This document shows, piece by piece, positions 17,495 through 25,763 of a DNA stretch of 35,175 nt. Made by a program: the position numbers and the translations under genes. The stretch is from positions 1-35,175 of the forward strand of contig JANNXS010000228.1 of NCBI GenBank assembly GCA_031409695.1, given 5' to 3'. The notes below the pieces were generated by a model. The model saw only the letters and a list, made by a program, of their open reading frames with translations, was not told the origin of the DNA and did not search any database. Each line of letters opens with the position of its first letter. Position 1 is the first letter of the stretch. Origin of the DNA: JABFRJ01 sp031409695 (GTDB lineage: Bacteria > Pseudomonadota > Alphaproteobacteria > Rhizobiales > Hyphomicrobiaceae).

Positions 17495-18343
17495 TCAGCG
17501 CCAGAACTGGAACAGCCGTAAGCCTACACCGGCCTGGCGGAAATCGAGGCCGACGGGTTCGCCAATCATCCGCGCAATCTGCCAGACAAAACTGAAAAAG
17601 CCCGGCGCAGCTAAGGCAAGCAGCAGCACAAGGATCATCGCGATCGGCGCGAATTTATAGCCGAATTCGCGGATGTTTTGCGGCAGCCAGGGCTCGATGA
17701 CACCCCAACCATCGAAGCCTGGGACCGGCAGGAGATTAAAGACAAACGACGTGATCTGCAGCAGTGCAATGAACGACAAGGCCGCAAACAACACAGGTGG
17801 CGCATCGACAAGATGCAGGAACGCCATGACAATTAACAGAAACACCAAGTTCATGGCTGGGCCAGCGGCCGACATGGCGGCACGCTGCCAGCTTTCACGG
17901 AACAGGTGGGATTTTACGTAAACTGAGCCGCCCGGAAGCCCGATACCGCCCATGGCAACAATCAGGATCGGGAACAGGATCGAGGTCATCGGATCCGCAT
18001 ATTTGAGCGGGTCGAGCGTGAGGTAGCCTTGGTCCTTCACGGACAGGTCGCCGTACCGGTAGGCTGTGTAAGCGTGGCCGAATTCGTGTAGGCAAAGGGA
18101 AATCACCCAGCCCGCAACGACGAACGGGAACACCGCGCCTCGGGCATACTGTGGCATGAGCATCATGATGCCGCCCATGATCAAGAACGCAGCAACAAGC
18201 CCGAGGAACGACGAGCTGACGGGCCATTCGCCTTGTGGGCGGCGGCGCGGTTCGAACTTGTAGATGTTATCTGGCCGATCGCCTGAACCGCCGCCAGCCC
18301 CATTGCTGCCAGATCCGTTCGGTTTGTTCGGCAGCCAACCCAT
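17495..18343 (-). CDS. Site-2 protease family membrane metalloprotease (M50-like)
   Basis: A 282-aa polytopic membrane protein with the zinc motif H86-E-F-G-H90 in a transmembrane helix and the second metal region N-L-L-P-V-P-G-F-D-G-W, where Asp supplies the third ligand. The N-terminal 40 residues are Gly/Asn/Pro/Arg-rich and cytoplasmic. Unlike RseP there is no PDZ domain, which places it among the short site-2 protease homologues of unknown substrate. ATG 18343 is chosen because GGGGA lies 7 bases upstream; TTG 18349 is too close to it. The next gene upstream on the same strand (18374-18721) ends 30 bases before, so the two may be co-transcribed. Confidence 0.88.
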   Translation of the reverse strand: MGWLPNKPNGSGSNGAGGGSGDRPDNIYKFEPRRRPQGEWPVSSSFLGLVAAFLIMGGIMMLMPQYARGAVFPFVVAGWVISLCLHEFGHAYTAYRYGDLSVKDQGYLTLDPLKYADPMTSILFPILIVAMGGIGLPGGSVYVKSHLFRESWQRAAMSAAGPAMNLVFLLIVMAFLHLVDAPPVLFAALSFIALLQITSFVFNLLPVPGFDGWGVIEPWLPQNIREFGYKFAPIAMILVLLLALAAPGFFSFVWQIARMIGEPVGLDFRQAGVGLRLFQFWR

Positions 18344-18373
18344 GCTCAATTCCCCGTGTTGCGCGCGACGTGA

Positions 18374-18721
18374 TCAGCCCGTTCGTGCGGATTTATCTGA
18401 GCGCCGCATATAACCGATCGCGGCCGGGATCAGTGCAAAAATGATCCCGGCCACAAAAATCCCCGCAGCAGCCCGCCCAGGTGTGGTCAGGAAGCTCAAG
18501 CGGAACAGCGTACCGAGCCACAGGAACACCGCCCCCGCGAGCGCGCCGGCAAAGGCTGCGATGAGGATCTTCGCCCATTGGTCAGCCTGGCGGCCGAGCA
18601 GATATGCCACTGTCAGGGTGACGGGGTTGAGTGCTGCGCACAGCAAGACCATCCAAATCGGCACGTCCGGCAACAAGACCGGCGCTATCCCGCCGAGCCC
18701 GCCCGTCAGGGGAAACAACAC
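18374..18721 (-). CDS. Hypothetical four-helix membrane protein
   Basis: About 115 aa from GTG 18721; the ATG at about residue 25 (W-M-V-L-L-C) is an alternative start. The protein is almost entirely hydrophobic, with about four transmembrane segments and an Arg/Lys tail (R-R-S-D-K-S-A-R). I recognise no family. The frame is open back to 19036, but that would run antisense through the deformylase gene with a non-protein-like composition, so the short form is preferred. No good ribosome-binding site is visible. It lies immediately upstream of the site-2 protease gene on the same strand. Confidence 0.6.
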   Translation of the reverse strand: MLFPLTGGLGGIAPVLLPDVPIWMVLLCAALNPVTLTVAYLLGRQADQWAKILIAAFAGALAGAVFLWLGTLFRLSFLTTPGRAAAGIFVAGIIFALIPAAIGYMRRSDKSARTG

Positions 18722-18920
18722 GGCTGAGGGCGTGGGTGACACGGGTGGCTCGCGGTTCGATACGTCCAAGGTGCGTCTTTTGCAGCAATCGGGCCGGTGG
18801 TCAAAGGCGCATGACGGCACGCTGCTCAAAGGCTTCAGCGCGTGAGCCGCGTGGCCGTTAACGGTGTTCGCCGTGTTACACTCTTGCTCGCCATTGAAAC
18901 TCGCCGTATTTCCTCGGGCC

Positions 18921-19466
18921 ATGGCCATTCGACCGCTCGTATATCTGCCTGACGCCCGCCTGCGCGAACCCTCAAAACTCATCGAGCGGGTCGACGACGA
19001 GGTGCGCCGTCTTGCGGCAGACATGTTTGAGACCATGGAGGATGCAGAGGGACTTGGGCTCGCCGCAGTGCAGGTGGGTGTGCACCGGCGGCTTGTGGTG
19101 CTTGATGTGCCGGCCCCGGGCGACCCCGAAACTCAAAAAGGCGAGCCGCGCGCATCGCGTGCGCTGATCCTCATCAATCCGAAGATCCTGACGCTTGGCG
19201 ATGACCGGCATACGCACGAGGAGGGGTGTCTTTCGATCCCAGAATTCCGCGTTGATATCGAGCGGCCCGGATCATTGCGGCTCGCCTATACCGACGAGCA
19301 TGGCAAGCCACAGGAGATGGAGGCCTCCGGGCTGCTGGCAACGGCCATCCAGCACGAGTTGGACCATCTCGACGGCAAGTTGATCGTCGATTTCCTGTCC
19401 AAACTTCGGCGCGACATTGTCATTCGTCGATATCGGAAAATGGCCAAAAACGGCGAACTCGAGTAG
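18921..19466 (+). CDS. def: Peptide deformylase
   Basis: A 181-aa metalloenzyme that removes the N-formyl group from new polypeptides. All three family motifs are present: motif 1 G-L-G-L-A-A-V-Q-V-G (normally G-x-G-L-A-A-x-Q), motif 2 E-E-G-C-L-S-I-P with the metal-binding Cys, and motif 3 Q-H-E-L-D-H with both metal-binding His and the catalytic Glu. The start at ATG 18921 gives the normal length (M-A-I-R-P-L-V-Y-L-P-D-A-R-L-R); the open frame upstream does not match the family. The usual partner fmt is absent. Confidence 0.95.
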   Translation: MAIRPLVYLPDARLREPSKLIERVDDEVRRLAADMFETMEDAEGLGLAAVQVGVHRRLVVLDVPAPGDPETQKGEPRASRALILINPKILTLGDDRHTHEEGCLSIPEFRVDIERPGSLRLAYTDEHGKPQEMEASGLLATAIQHELDHLDGKLIVDFLSKLRRDIVIRRYRKMAKNGELE

Positions 19467-19572
19467 TCGGCCGGCGTCGTTGGGCCACCAAGGCGTGAAC
19501 GGGCGTGAACAGGAATTTTATTCTCGACCGGCCGCGGCTCGCGTAGGGTGTGTTATTCCTGAGGACCCCACC

Positions 19573-20067
19573 ATGAATCGCCGTACACTTCTAACCAGCC
19601 TGACAGCACTGGCGGCATCGGCCGCTGGTTTGGGTCGCTCCGCGCAGGCCGCGGGCGGCACGTTTGAAATCACCAAGACGGATGCGGAGTGGCAGAAGCT
19701 TCTGTCGCCGGCGGCGTTTGATGTGCTGCGCAAGCATGGCACTGAGCGGCCCTTCAGTTCGCCGTTGGACAAGCTCTACACGGCTGGCGTCTACAACTGC
19801 GCGGGCTGCGACCTGCCGCTGTTTGCGTCAGAGACGAAATTTGACAGCCGCACGGGTTGGCCGAGCTTTCATACGCCACTCGAAAAGGCGTTGGGTACAA
19901 CCATCGATAAGAGCTTCTTCTCGACGCGCACAGAAGTGCATTGCCGCCGGTGTGGTGGACACCAGGGACACGTGTTTGATGACGGCCCGAAGCCGACTGG
20001 CCTGCGCTATTGTATCAACGGCGTAGCGTTGAAGTTCGTGCCCAAAGACGACAAGAAGCCGGCCTGA
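19573..20067 (+). CDS. msrB: Exported peptide-methionine (R)-S-oxide reductase
   Basis: A 164-aa MsrB that reduces the R form of methionine sulfoxide in proteins. Zinc ligands are C76-A-G-C79 and C124-R-R-C127; the catalytic cysteine is C147 in R-Y-C-I-N-G. The T-G-W-P-S-F block is intact. Residues 1-27 (M-N-R-R-T-L-L-T-S-L, then an Ala/Leu stretch ending A-Q-A-A) look like a Tat or Sec signal peptide, so this copy should act in the periplasm, unlike the usual cytoplasmic MsrB. ATG 19573 is the first in-frame ATG in a plausible context. No msrA is adjacent. A 7-bp hairpin (20115-20134) without a T-run follows. Confidence 0.93.
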   Translation: MNRRTLLTSLTALAASAAGLGRSAQAAGGTFEITKTDAEWQKLLSPAAFDVLRKHGTERPFSSPLDKLYTAGVYNCAGCDLPLFASETKFDSRTGWPSFHTPLEKALGTTIDKSFFSTRTEVHCRRCGGHQGHVFDDGPKPTGLRYCINGVALKFVPKDDKKPA

Positions 20068-20209
20068 GAGCTGACGTTTCTACCGGGAAGGGCGCGAAAG
20101 CCGCGAGGCAATCCCTCGTCGGCTGCGCGACGAGAGGGCTGCGTCAAAATTCGAGATGCAAACTGGCTGTGATGGGCTAACCTGACACAAAACACAGGGA
20201 GGCTTTCGC

Positions 20210-21220
20210 TTGACAACGATCACACACAACATCCCACGTCGCGCTTTGCTTGGGGCGGCCATGGCACTCGGTGCCAGCGTCGCAAGCGCATCATTCAGCT
20301 TCGCCCAGACGTATCCGTCGCGCCCCGTGACCCTTGTCGTGCCGTTTGCGGCCGGTGGCCCCTCCGACGTCATCAGCCGCCTTGTTGCGCTCAAGATGGG
20401 CGACAAACTTGGCCAACAGGTCATCGTCGAGAACATCGCTGGCGCTGGCGGCACCGTTGCGGCGGAGCGGATTTCGCGCCAGCCGGCCGATGGGTACACG
20501 CTGCTCGTACACCACATCGCGCTGCCGCTGGGCGCGGCGTTGTACAAAAATCTCAAGTACGACACGGCGACTGCGTTTGAGACGCTCGGGCTGATCAACA
20601 CCGGGCCTTATGTCCTGACATCGAAGGCGGGCCTTGCGCCCAACGACGCCAAAGAGCTGTTCGCACACCTCAAAGACAAGTCCAACAAGGTCTCCATGGC
20701 GCATGCCGGAGTTGGCTCCGGCTCCTACATGTGCAGCTTGATGCTCATGCAGGCCGTGGGTTTTGAAGCCAATATGGTCGCCTACCGGGGCACGGGGCCC
20801 GCGTTAAACGATGTGGTCGGCGGGCACGTCGATATCCTCTGCGATCAAACAACCAACACCTTCCCTCAGATCGCCGATAAGAAGATCAAACCGTTTGCCA
20901 TTACATCGGCCGAACGCTCGAAGCAGTTCCCGGATATCCCGACCTTTGCCGAGGTCGGCCTCGGCGGCCTCGATCTCGCCGTCTGGCATGCGCTTTACGC
21001 GCCGAAGGGCCTACCGGCCGACGTCAAAGCCAAGGTGACCGACGCGCTTGAGGTCGCTTTAAAGGACCCGTTGATCGCCCAGCGCTTTGCCGATCTCGGC
21101 ACATTCCTTTTCCCGGAGGGCCAACGCGACGAGAAGGCCCATCGCGCCAAGTTTGAAGCTGAGCTGGTACGCATGGGCGAGATCGTCAAAAAGGCTGGTA
21201 TTGCAACGGACGCGAAATAG
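20210..21220 (+). CDS. Tripartite tricarboxylate transporter binding protein (Bug/TctC family)
   Basis: A 336-aa periplasmic binding protein. TTG 20210 is the start, with GGGAGG about 8 bases upstream. Residues 1-33 form a Tat-like signal (P-R-R-A-L-L-G-A-A-M, ending F-A-Q). The Bug family signatures Y-P-S-R-P-V-T-L-V-V-P-F-A-A-G-G, V-I-V-E-N-I-A-G-A-G-G and D-G-Y-T-L-L are clear, as is A-Y-R-G-T-G-P-A-L-N-D. These proteins bind carboxylates and similar small acids. The tctA and tctB membrane genes are not adjacent, which is common for this greatly expanded family; the ligand cannot be predicted. Confidence 0.92.
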   Translation: MTTITHNIPRRALLGAAMALGASVASASFSFAQTYPSRPVTLVVPFAAGGPSDVISRLVALKMGDKLGQQVIVENIAGAGGTVAAERISRQPADGYTLLVHHIALPLGAALYKNLKYDTATAFETLGLINTGPYVLTSKAGLAPNDAKELFAHLKDKSNKVSMAHAGVGSGSYMCSLMLMQAVGFEANMVAYRGTGPALNDVVGGHVDILCDQTTNTFPQIADKKIKPFAITSAERSKQFPDIPTFAEVGLGGLDLAVWHALYAPKGLPADVKAKVTDALEVALKDPLIAQRFADLGTFLFPEGQRDEKAHRAKFEAELVRMGEIVKKAGIATDAK

Positions 21221-21624
21221 ACGCCGCAAACACTCGTGGCGCTAAGCCGGCGCGGCTGCGGGAGCGTTCGCAACCGCGCGCCGGGCCAGCGAACGGGGCC
21301 AGCGAACGCGGCCAGGGTAAGGGGGCTGGGCCAGAGATTAGGTTCAGAGCCCGGGATTAGGCCCGGGATTAGGCCCAGGATTAGGCCCAGGATTAGGCCC
21401 GGGGTCAGGACGCGGTGTAAGCTTGTGGCTTGGCCGCTCCGTTTCGGGCTACCTCGGTCCTGGTGATGACGGACAATGCGTTATGAGCGCCGGGGCGCAA
21501 GGCGATCATCGCTTTTGGCATAGCGCGGGCAACACTGTTTCAACCCCGTCGGTCGGCCGCGATCTCACTTGATCTCGCAACGCTGCTCTGTCACACGGGC
21601 AAACCTTGGGAGCGTGCAGGTTAC
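21221..21624. other. 404-base gene-free region before the Suv3-like gene
   Basis: The GC-rich first half is built of short repeated GGCCAG/AGCGAACG blocks and the 12-nt tandem array listed separately. The second half (21410-21624) has no open frame I would defend and presumably contains the promoter of the helicase gene. The bases just before ATG 21625 include a GGAG sequence suitable as ribosome-binding site. Confidence 0.5.
21330..21404 (+). repeat. 12-nt tandem repeat, four full units plus edges
   Basis: Units GCCCGGGATTAG (21349-21360, 21361-21372) and GCCCAGGATTAG (21373-21384, 21385-21396) follow one another exactly, with a partial unit after 21397. A diverged unit, GCCAGAGATTAG, is at 21330-21341. 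A 12-nt period keeps a reading frame (I-R-P-G or I-R-P-R repeats), but I see no supporting start site or family for such a product. Confidence 0.85.
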
Positions 21625-24600
21625 ATGAGCGTTGATTTTGATACCCGCGCCCGCAATGTCACAGCAGTGCTGGGCCCGACAAACACCGGCAAAACGCACC
21701 TCGCCATTGAGCGGATGCTGGCACATGATTCGGGTATGATCGGCCTGCCGCTGCGCCTTTTGGCGCGCGAGGTCTACGACAAGGTTTGTGCACGCGTTGG
21801 CGCTGAAAAATGCGCACTGATAACGGGCGAAGAAAAAATCAAGCCTGAGTATGCGCGCTATTGGGTGTGCACGGTTGAGGCAATGCCGCCCGAGATCCAG
21901 ACAGAATTTCTCGCCATCGATGAGATACAACTCTGCGCCGATCCAGATCGCGGGCATGTGTTCACCGATCGACTGTTGAACGCCCGCGGCAAGTCGGAAA
22001 CGCTTTTGCTCGGCGCCAACACGATGCGCGACGCCATCGCCGACTTGATCCCGGGGTGCAACTTCATTACACGCCCGCGACTGTCGAAGCTGACTTACGC
22101 GGGCGAGAAAAAGATCACGCGTCTGCCGCCCCGGTCGGCCATCGTCACGTTTTCGGCCAACGACGTCTATGCCATAGCGGAGCTTGTGCGCCGGCAGCGC
22201 GGTGGGGCTGCCGTCGTCATTGGCGCGCTGTCGCCACGCACGCGCAATGCCCAGGTGGAGCTGTTTCAAACGGGACAGGTGGATTTCCTGATTGCGACTG
22301 ATGCCATTGGTATGGGGCTCAATCTCGACGTTGATCACATCGCGCTTGCGCAAACCCGCAAGTTTGATGGCATGAACCATCGCGATTTGACGCCGGGTGA
22401 GTTGGCACAGATTGCCGGCCGCGCGGGTCGCCACTTGCGCGACGGCACGTTCGGCGTGACGGGCGGGATCGAGCCGCTGAGTGCGGACCTTGTTGACCGG
22501 CTGGAAAATCACAACTTTGACCCGATCAAGCTGCTGCAGTGGCGTGGCCGGGGCCTTGACTTCTCGTCCATCGAGGCGTTGCGCGAAAGCCTGCGCAAGG
22601 TGCCGCGTGAGGCACGTCTGCAAAAGGCCCGCATGGCTGATGATGTGATCGCGCTTGAAGCCGTGGCATCGGACCAGGGTGTCCGCGATCTCGCCAAGGG
22701 CCGCTCGAAGGTTGAGCTCCTCTGGGATGTTTGTCAGTTGCCGGACTATCGCAAAATCTCGAGCCAAAGCCATGCCGATATGGTGGCGACCCTCTACAAG
22801 TATGTGGCTGGCGGCGATAACCGGATCCCCGCCGATTGGTTCGCGGCGCAAGTTGCGATCTGCGATCGGAATGAAGGCGACATTGACACGCTGTCCCAGC
22901 GGCTCGCTCACATCCGCACCTGGACTTACGTCGCCAATCGTAGCGACTGGCTGAAGGATGCCACGCATTGGCAACAGCGCACGCGCGCCATCGAGGATAG
23001 CCTATCCGATGCACTCCACGAACAGCTGACCCAGCGCTTCGTCGACACCCGCGCAACCGCCATGATGCGCGGGATGCGCGACAAGGACGAGATGTACGCC
23101 GAGATTGCTGACGACGGCGCTGTTCATGTCGAGAAACATTTTGTCGGACGACTGAAAGGCTTTGTCTTCCAGCCCGAAAGCCAGGCGGACGATCTGCAAG
23201 CGCGGGCGACACGGGGCGCTGCCAACCACGTCGTTGGCAAAGAACTCGCGATGCGCGCGCGCCGCGTTGCCTCGGCGAAGCCGGACGCCTTCAAGATCAA
23301 TCGTAAGGGTGAGGTTATCTGGCGCAATGACCCTATTGCGCATCTGGTCAAGGGCGATGACCCCTTAAAGCCACTCGTCGTGCTCGATGCCGACGAGCAG
23401 CTGACCGGCCCCGATAAGGAAAAGGTCCAGGAGCGGCTGAACGGCTATGTGACCGAGACGATTGCCGAGCGTCTGAAGTCGCTGGTCGATATTGCCAAGG
23501 CCGAGGATGTGACCGGGATGGCGCGGGGCATTGCCTTTCGCATGACCGAGACGTTTGGCACGCTGCGCCGGGAAAGTGCTGCGGACGAACTGAAAGGGCT
23601 CGACCAGCAATCGCGCGCGAGCCTGCGAAAGTATGGCGTGCGTTTTGGTGCCTTCAACGTGTTTTTCCCGCTGTTGCTGAAACCATCGGCCGCTGAATTG
23701 GCACTGGTCTTGCGCACCTTGACAGGCGGTTTGTCGCCACTGACCTCTGAGACGTTACCGGAGGCCCCGAAGGCCGGACTAACCTCAATTCCAGTCAAAC
23801 CGGATATCCCGGAAGCCTATTATCAGACGCTGGGTTTTCAGGTGTGCGGTCCACGCGCCGTGCGCATCGATATGCTTGAACGTCTCGCCGATATGATACG
23901 GCCGCTGCTCGCGTTTCGCTCGCACGAAGCCAAGCCCGGCCAGAAGTTACCGAGCGGCGCCACCGGGGATGGCGCCTTCCTCGTGACCCCGCAGATGATG
24001 TCGATCCTTGGCTGTTCGTCGACGGAGCTGTCGGCGGTGCTCGAGTCGCTAGGGTTCCGGTCTGAGAAGAAACCACTGCGCCTCGCGGTCAAACAGCCGC
24101 CGCCGGCGCCCCTTGCGGTCGCGCCTGTGGTCGATGCAACTTCTGTTGCCGCGGACATGCCGGCAACCACCGCCGAAAGCTCGATAGATGGCGCGCAAAC
24201 ACAGGACGGCGGCCACGAGGACGCTGTGCTTGAGGACCGCATACTTGAAGTTGGAGCACCTGAGGCGTCAGCCCCTTCGGTCGCGGCACTTGAGCAGCCA
24301 AGCCCCGAAGGTGCAGTCGAAACGCCAATCGCTGTCGACGCGGCTAGGGATTCCGCGGCAGCTGTGGTTGAACAACCGACCTGGATTGCGCCGCCACAAA
24401 CTGATGTCGCTCAGTCGCAGCCAGCGTCCTCGGCTGATCCCGCGTCGGCCGTCGACGGTGGTGTGCCTGGCGCTGTAGCGACCATTGCCGAGACGCTACC
24501 CGTCGAAGAGCCGATGATTGACGTCTGGCGCCCGCGCCGCAAGCACCAAGGCGGACCGCGCCAGCATCGTGGTGGCGAACGGCGTGACGGCGGTGAGCGT

Positions 24601-25230
24601 CGGCAGGGAGTGGACGGTAAGCCGCAGCCTTGGCGCAACCGACGTCCCGATGACAAACCTGGTAGCGGTGCGACCGCTGGCCCGAGGACGGGGGGCGAAA
24701 GATCCGGCAACGAACGAACTGGCAGGGATCGTCGTGATCGCTACCGGCCTGTTGTACTTCCTGCCGGTACACCACCGGTTGGTACGACGGGTGATGTTGG
24801 TGCGACACCAGCTGGAGCTGAGGCGTCGCAGGCGGACGGCGTGGCAACACAGCGCAGCGACGGCGCCCGGCGCGAGGGGGAGCATCGCAGCGGCGATCGT
24901 GGCGAGAAGCGCTTTGGCGGTCGCGACAACCGTGATCGTGGGGACCGTGGCCCCCGGCCACCCCTTGGCGCCGCCAGCAAGGTAGGGCCTGGAAATGCCA
25001 GTTCTGGGAACGCCAGTTCTGAAAAAGACCGGCCGCGTGGCCCGCGCGATGGCGACAAACGCGGTTTTGGCAGCGATCGGCGCAGCGACGATCGGCGACC
25101 AAGTGGTGGTGGTCGCTCGCCTGAGCGCTATACAGCTGGCCCGAGCAAAGGCCGCGGGCCAGATCCATCGTCGCCGTTCGCGGCGCTGGGGGCTCTGTTC
25201 AATAAGGGCGACGCGGACAAGAAAAGCTGA
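21625..25230 (+). CDS. Suv3-like superfamily 2 helicase with long RG-rich tail
   Basis: A 1201-aa protein. Residues 1 to about 380 form a Suv3-type RNA/DNA helicase core: Walker A G17-P-T-N-T-G-K-T24, DEIQ box D99-E-I-Q102, T-D-A-I-G-M-G-L-N in domain 2, and motif VI Q262-I-A-G-R-A-G-R269. Residues about 380-820 contain further conserved helical regions. From about residue 825 to the end (375 residues) the chain becomes Ala/Pro/Val-rich and then a basic, Arg/Gly/Asp-rich disordered tail with many R-G, R-D and G-G-R units. Mitochondrial Suv3 works with an exoribonuclease in RNA decay; the alphaproteobacterial homologues are less well characterised. The tail suggests RNA or degradosome-type binding. 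The plus-strand hairpin at 25779 could end this transcript. Confidence 0.9.
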   Translation: MSVDFDTRARNVTAVLGPTNTGKTHLAIERMLAHDSGMIGLPLRLLAREVYDKVCARVGAEKCALITGEEKIKPEYARYWVCTVEAMPPEIQTEFLAIDEIQLCADPDRGHVFTDRLLNARGKSETLLLGANTMRDAIADLIPGCNFITRPRLSKLTYAGEKKITRLPPRSAIVTFSANDVYAIAELVRRQRGGAAVVIGALSPRTRNAQVELFQTGQVDFLIATDAIGMGLNLDVDHIALAQTRKFDGMNHRDLTPGELAQIAGRAGRHLRDGTFGVTGGIEPLSADLVDRLENHNFDPIKLLQWRGRGLDFSSIEALRESLRKVPREARLQKARMADDVIALEAVASDQGVRDLAKGRSKVELLWDVCQLPDYRKISSQSHADMVATLYKYVAGGDNRIPADWFAAQVAICDRNEGDIDTLSQRLAHIRTWTYVANRSDWLKDATHWQQRTRAIEDSLSDALHEQLTQRFVDTRATAMMRGMRDKDEMYAEIADDGAVHVEKHFVGRLKGFVFQPESQADDLQARATRGAANHVVGKELAMRARRVASAKPDAFKINRKGEVIWRNDPIAHLVKGDDPLKPLVVLDADEQLTGPDKEKVQERLNGYVTETIAERLKSLVDIAKAEDVTGMARGIAFRMTETFGTLRRESAADELKGLDQQSRASLRKYGVRFGAFNVFFPLLLKPSAAELALVLRTLTGGLSPLTSETLPEAPKAGLTSIPVKPDIPEAYYQTLGFQVCGPRAVRIDMLERLADMIRPLLAFRSHEAKPGQKLPSGATGDGAFLVTPQMMSILGCSSTELSAVLESLGFRSEKKPLRLAVKQPPPAPLAVAPVVDATSVAADMPATTAESSIDGAQTQDGGHEDAVLEDRILEVGAPEASAPSVAALEQPSPEGAVETPIAVDAARDSAAAVVEQPTWIAPPQTDVAQSQPASSADPASAVDGGVPGAVATIAETLPVEEPMIDVWRPRRKHQGGPRQHRGGERRDGGERRQGVDGKPQPWRNRRPDDKPGSGATAGPRTGGERSGNERTGRDRRDRYRPVVLPAGTPPVGTTGDVGATPAGAEASQADGVATQRSDGARREGEHRSGDRGEKRFGGRDNRDRGDRGPRPPLGAASKVGPGNASSGNASSEKDRPRGPRDGDKRGFGSDRRSDDRRPSGGGRSPERYTAGPSKGRGPDPSSPFAALGALFNKGDADKKS

Positions 25231-25257
25231 AACCCAAGTGCAGGACAACCGGCCAGT

Positions 25258-25590
25258 TCACGCAAATGGACGCTCGGCGGTGTAAGCCCGCTCGGCCACG
25301 CCGTCGTTAACGCCGCGGCTCTTCTGCACGGTCATGAATGCGGCGCGGTGCGAAATGGATGTGGCGATCACGGCGAAGGTGCTGAGCAGTGCCACACAGC
25401 CAGCAACGACGGGCGCGAGCGGACCGAGACGGAAAAACGGCATAACGATCAGCACGGCAATTGACGCCAAAACGAGCACACCACAGACCTTTGGTAATCG
25501 CCGGGCGCGACGCCAGCGACGCTCCGCCTTGGCGCGCAATTCGCGGCGTGCCTCGATCGAATGTGCTGTGATCTCAGATTTCGTAAACAC
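25258..25590 (-). CDS. Hypothetical two-helix membrane protein
   Basis: A 110-aa protein. GTG 25590 is chosen because AGGAG lies 7 bases upstream; the TTG at 25617 would place that site inside the gene. Residues about 5-35 are highly basic (A-K-A-E-R-R-W-R-R-A-R-R), followed by two hydrophobic helices separated by a short turn with Arg and Pro. The tail of about 30 residues is polar. I recognise no family. It converges on the Suv3-like gene with a 27-base gap. Confidence 0.65.
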   Translation of the reverse strand: MFTKSEITAHSIEARRELRAKAERRWRRARRLPKVCGVLVLASIAVLIVMPFFRLGPLAPVVAGCVALLSTFAVIATSISHRAAFMTVQKSRGVNDGVAERAYTAERPFA

Positions 25591-25763
25591 GGCGCAACTC
25601 CTGACGTCTACGGACAATTTGCGCCACTGCGACTAACGAAAAGTAAAGATGATGGGATAAAAGGTCTAACGGCTTGTTCAAGCCTTGTTGATCGCAACCT
25701 GGACGGCCCTAGCGGATGGCGGGTTTCGCTTCCTGTGGCGCTAGTTAGTTTGACGATGGTCCG

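Noticed and set aside
18722..19036. Long N-terminal extension of the 18374 membrane protein gene
   Set aside because: It would run antisense through the peptide deformylase start and has Ser/Arg-rich, non-membrane composition unlike the rest.
21236..21466. Plus-strand frame encoding I-R-P-G/I-R-P-R repeats
   Set aside because: It arises from a 12-nt tandem repeat keeping frame; there is no start signal and no related family.
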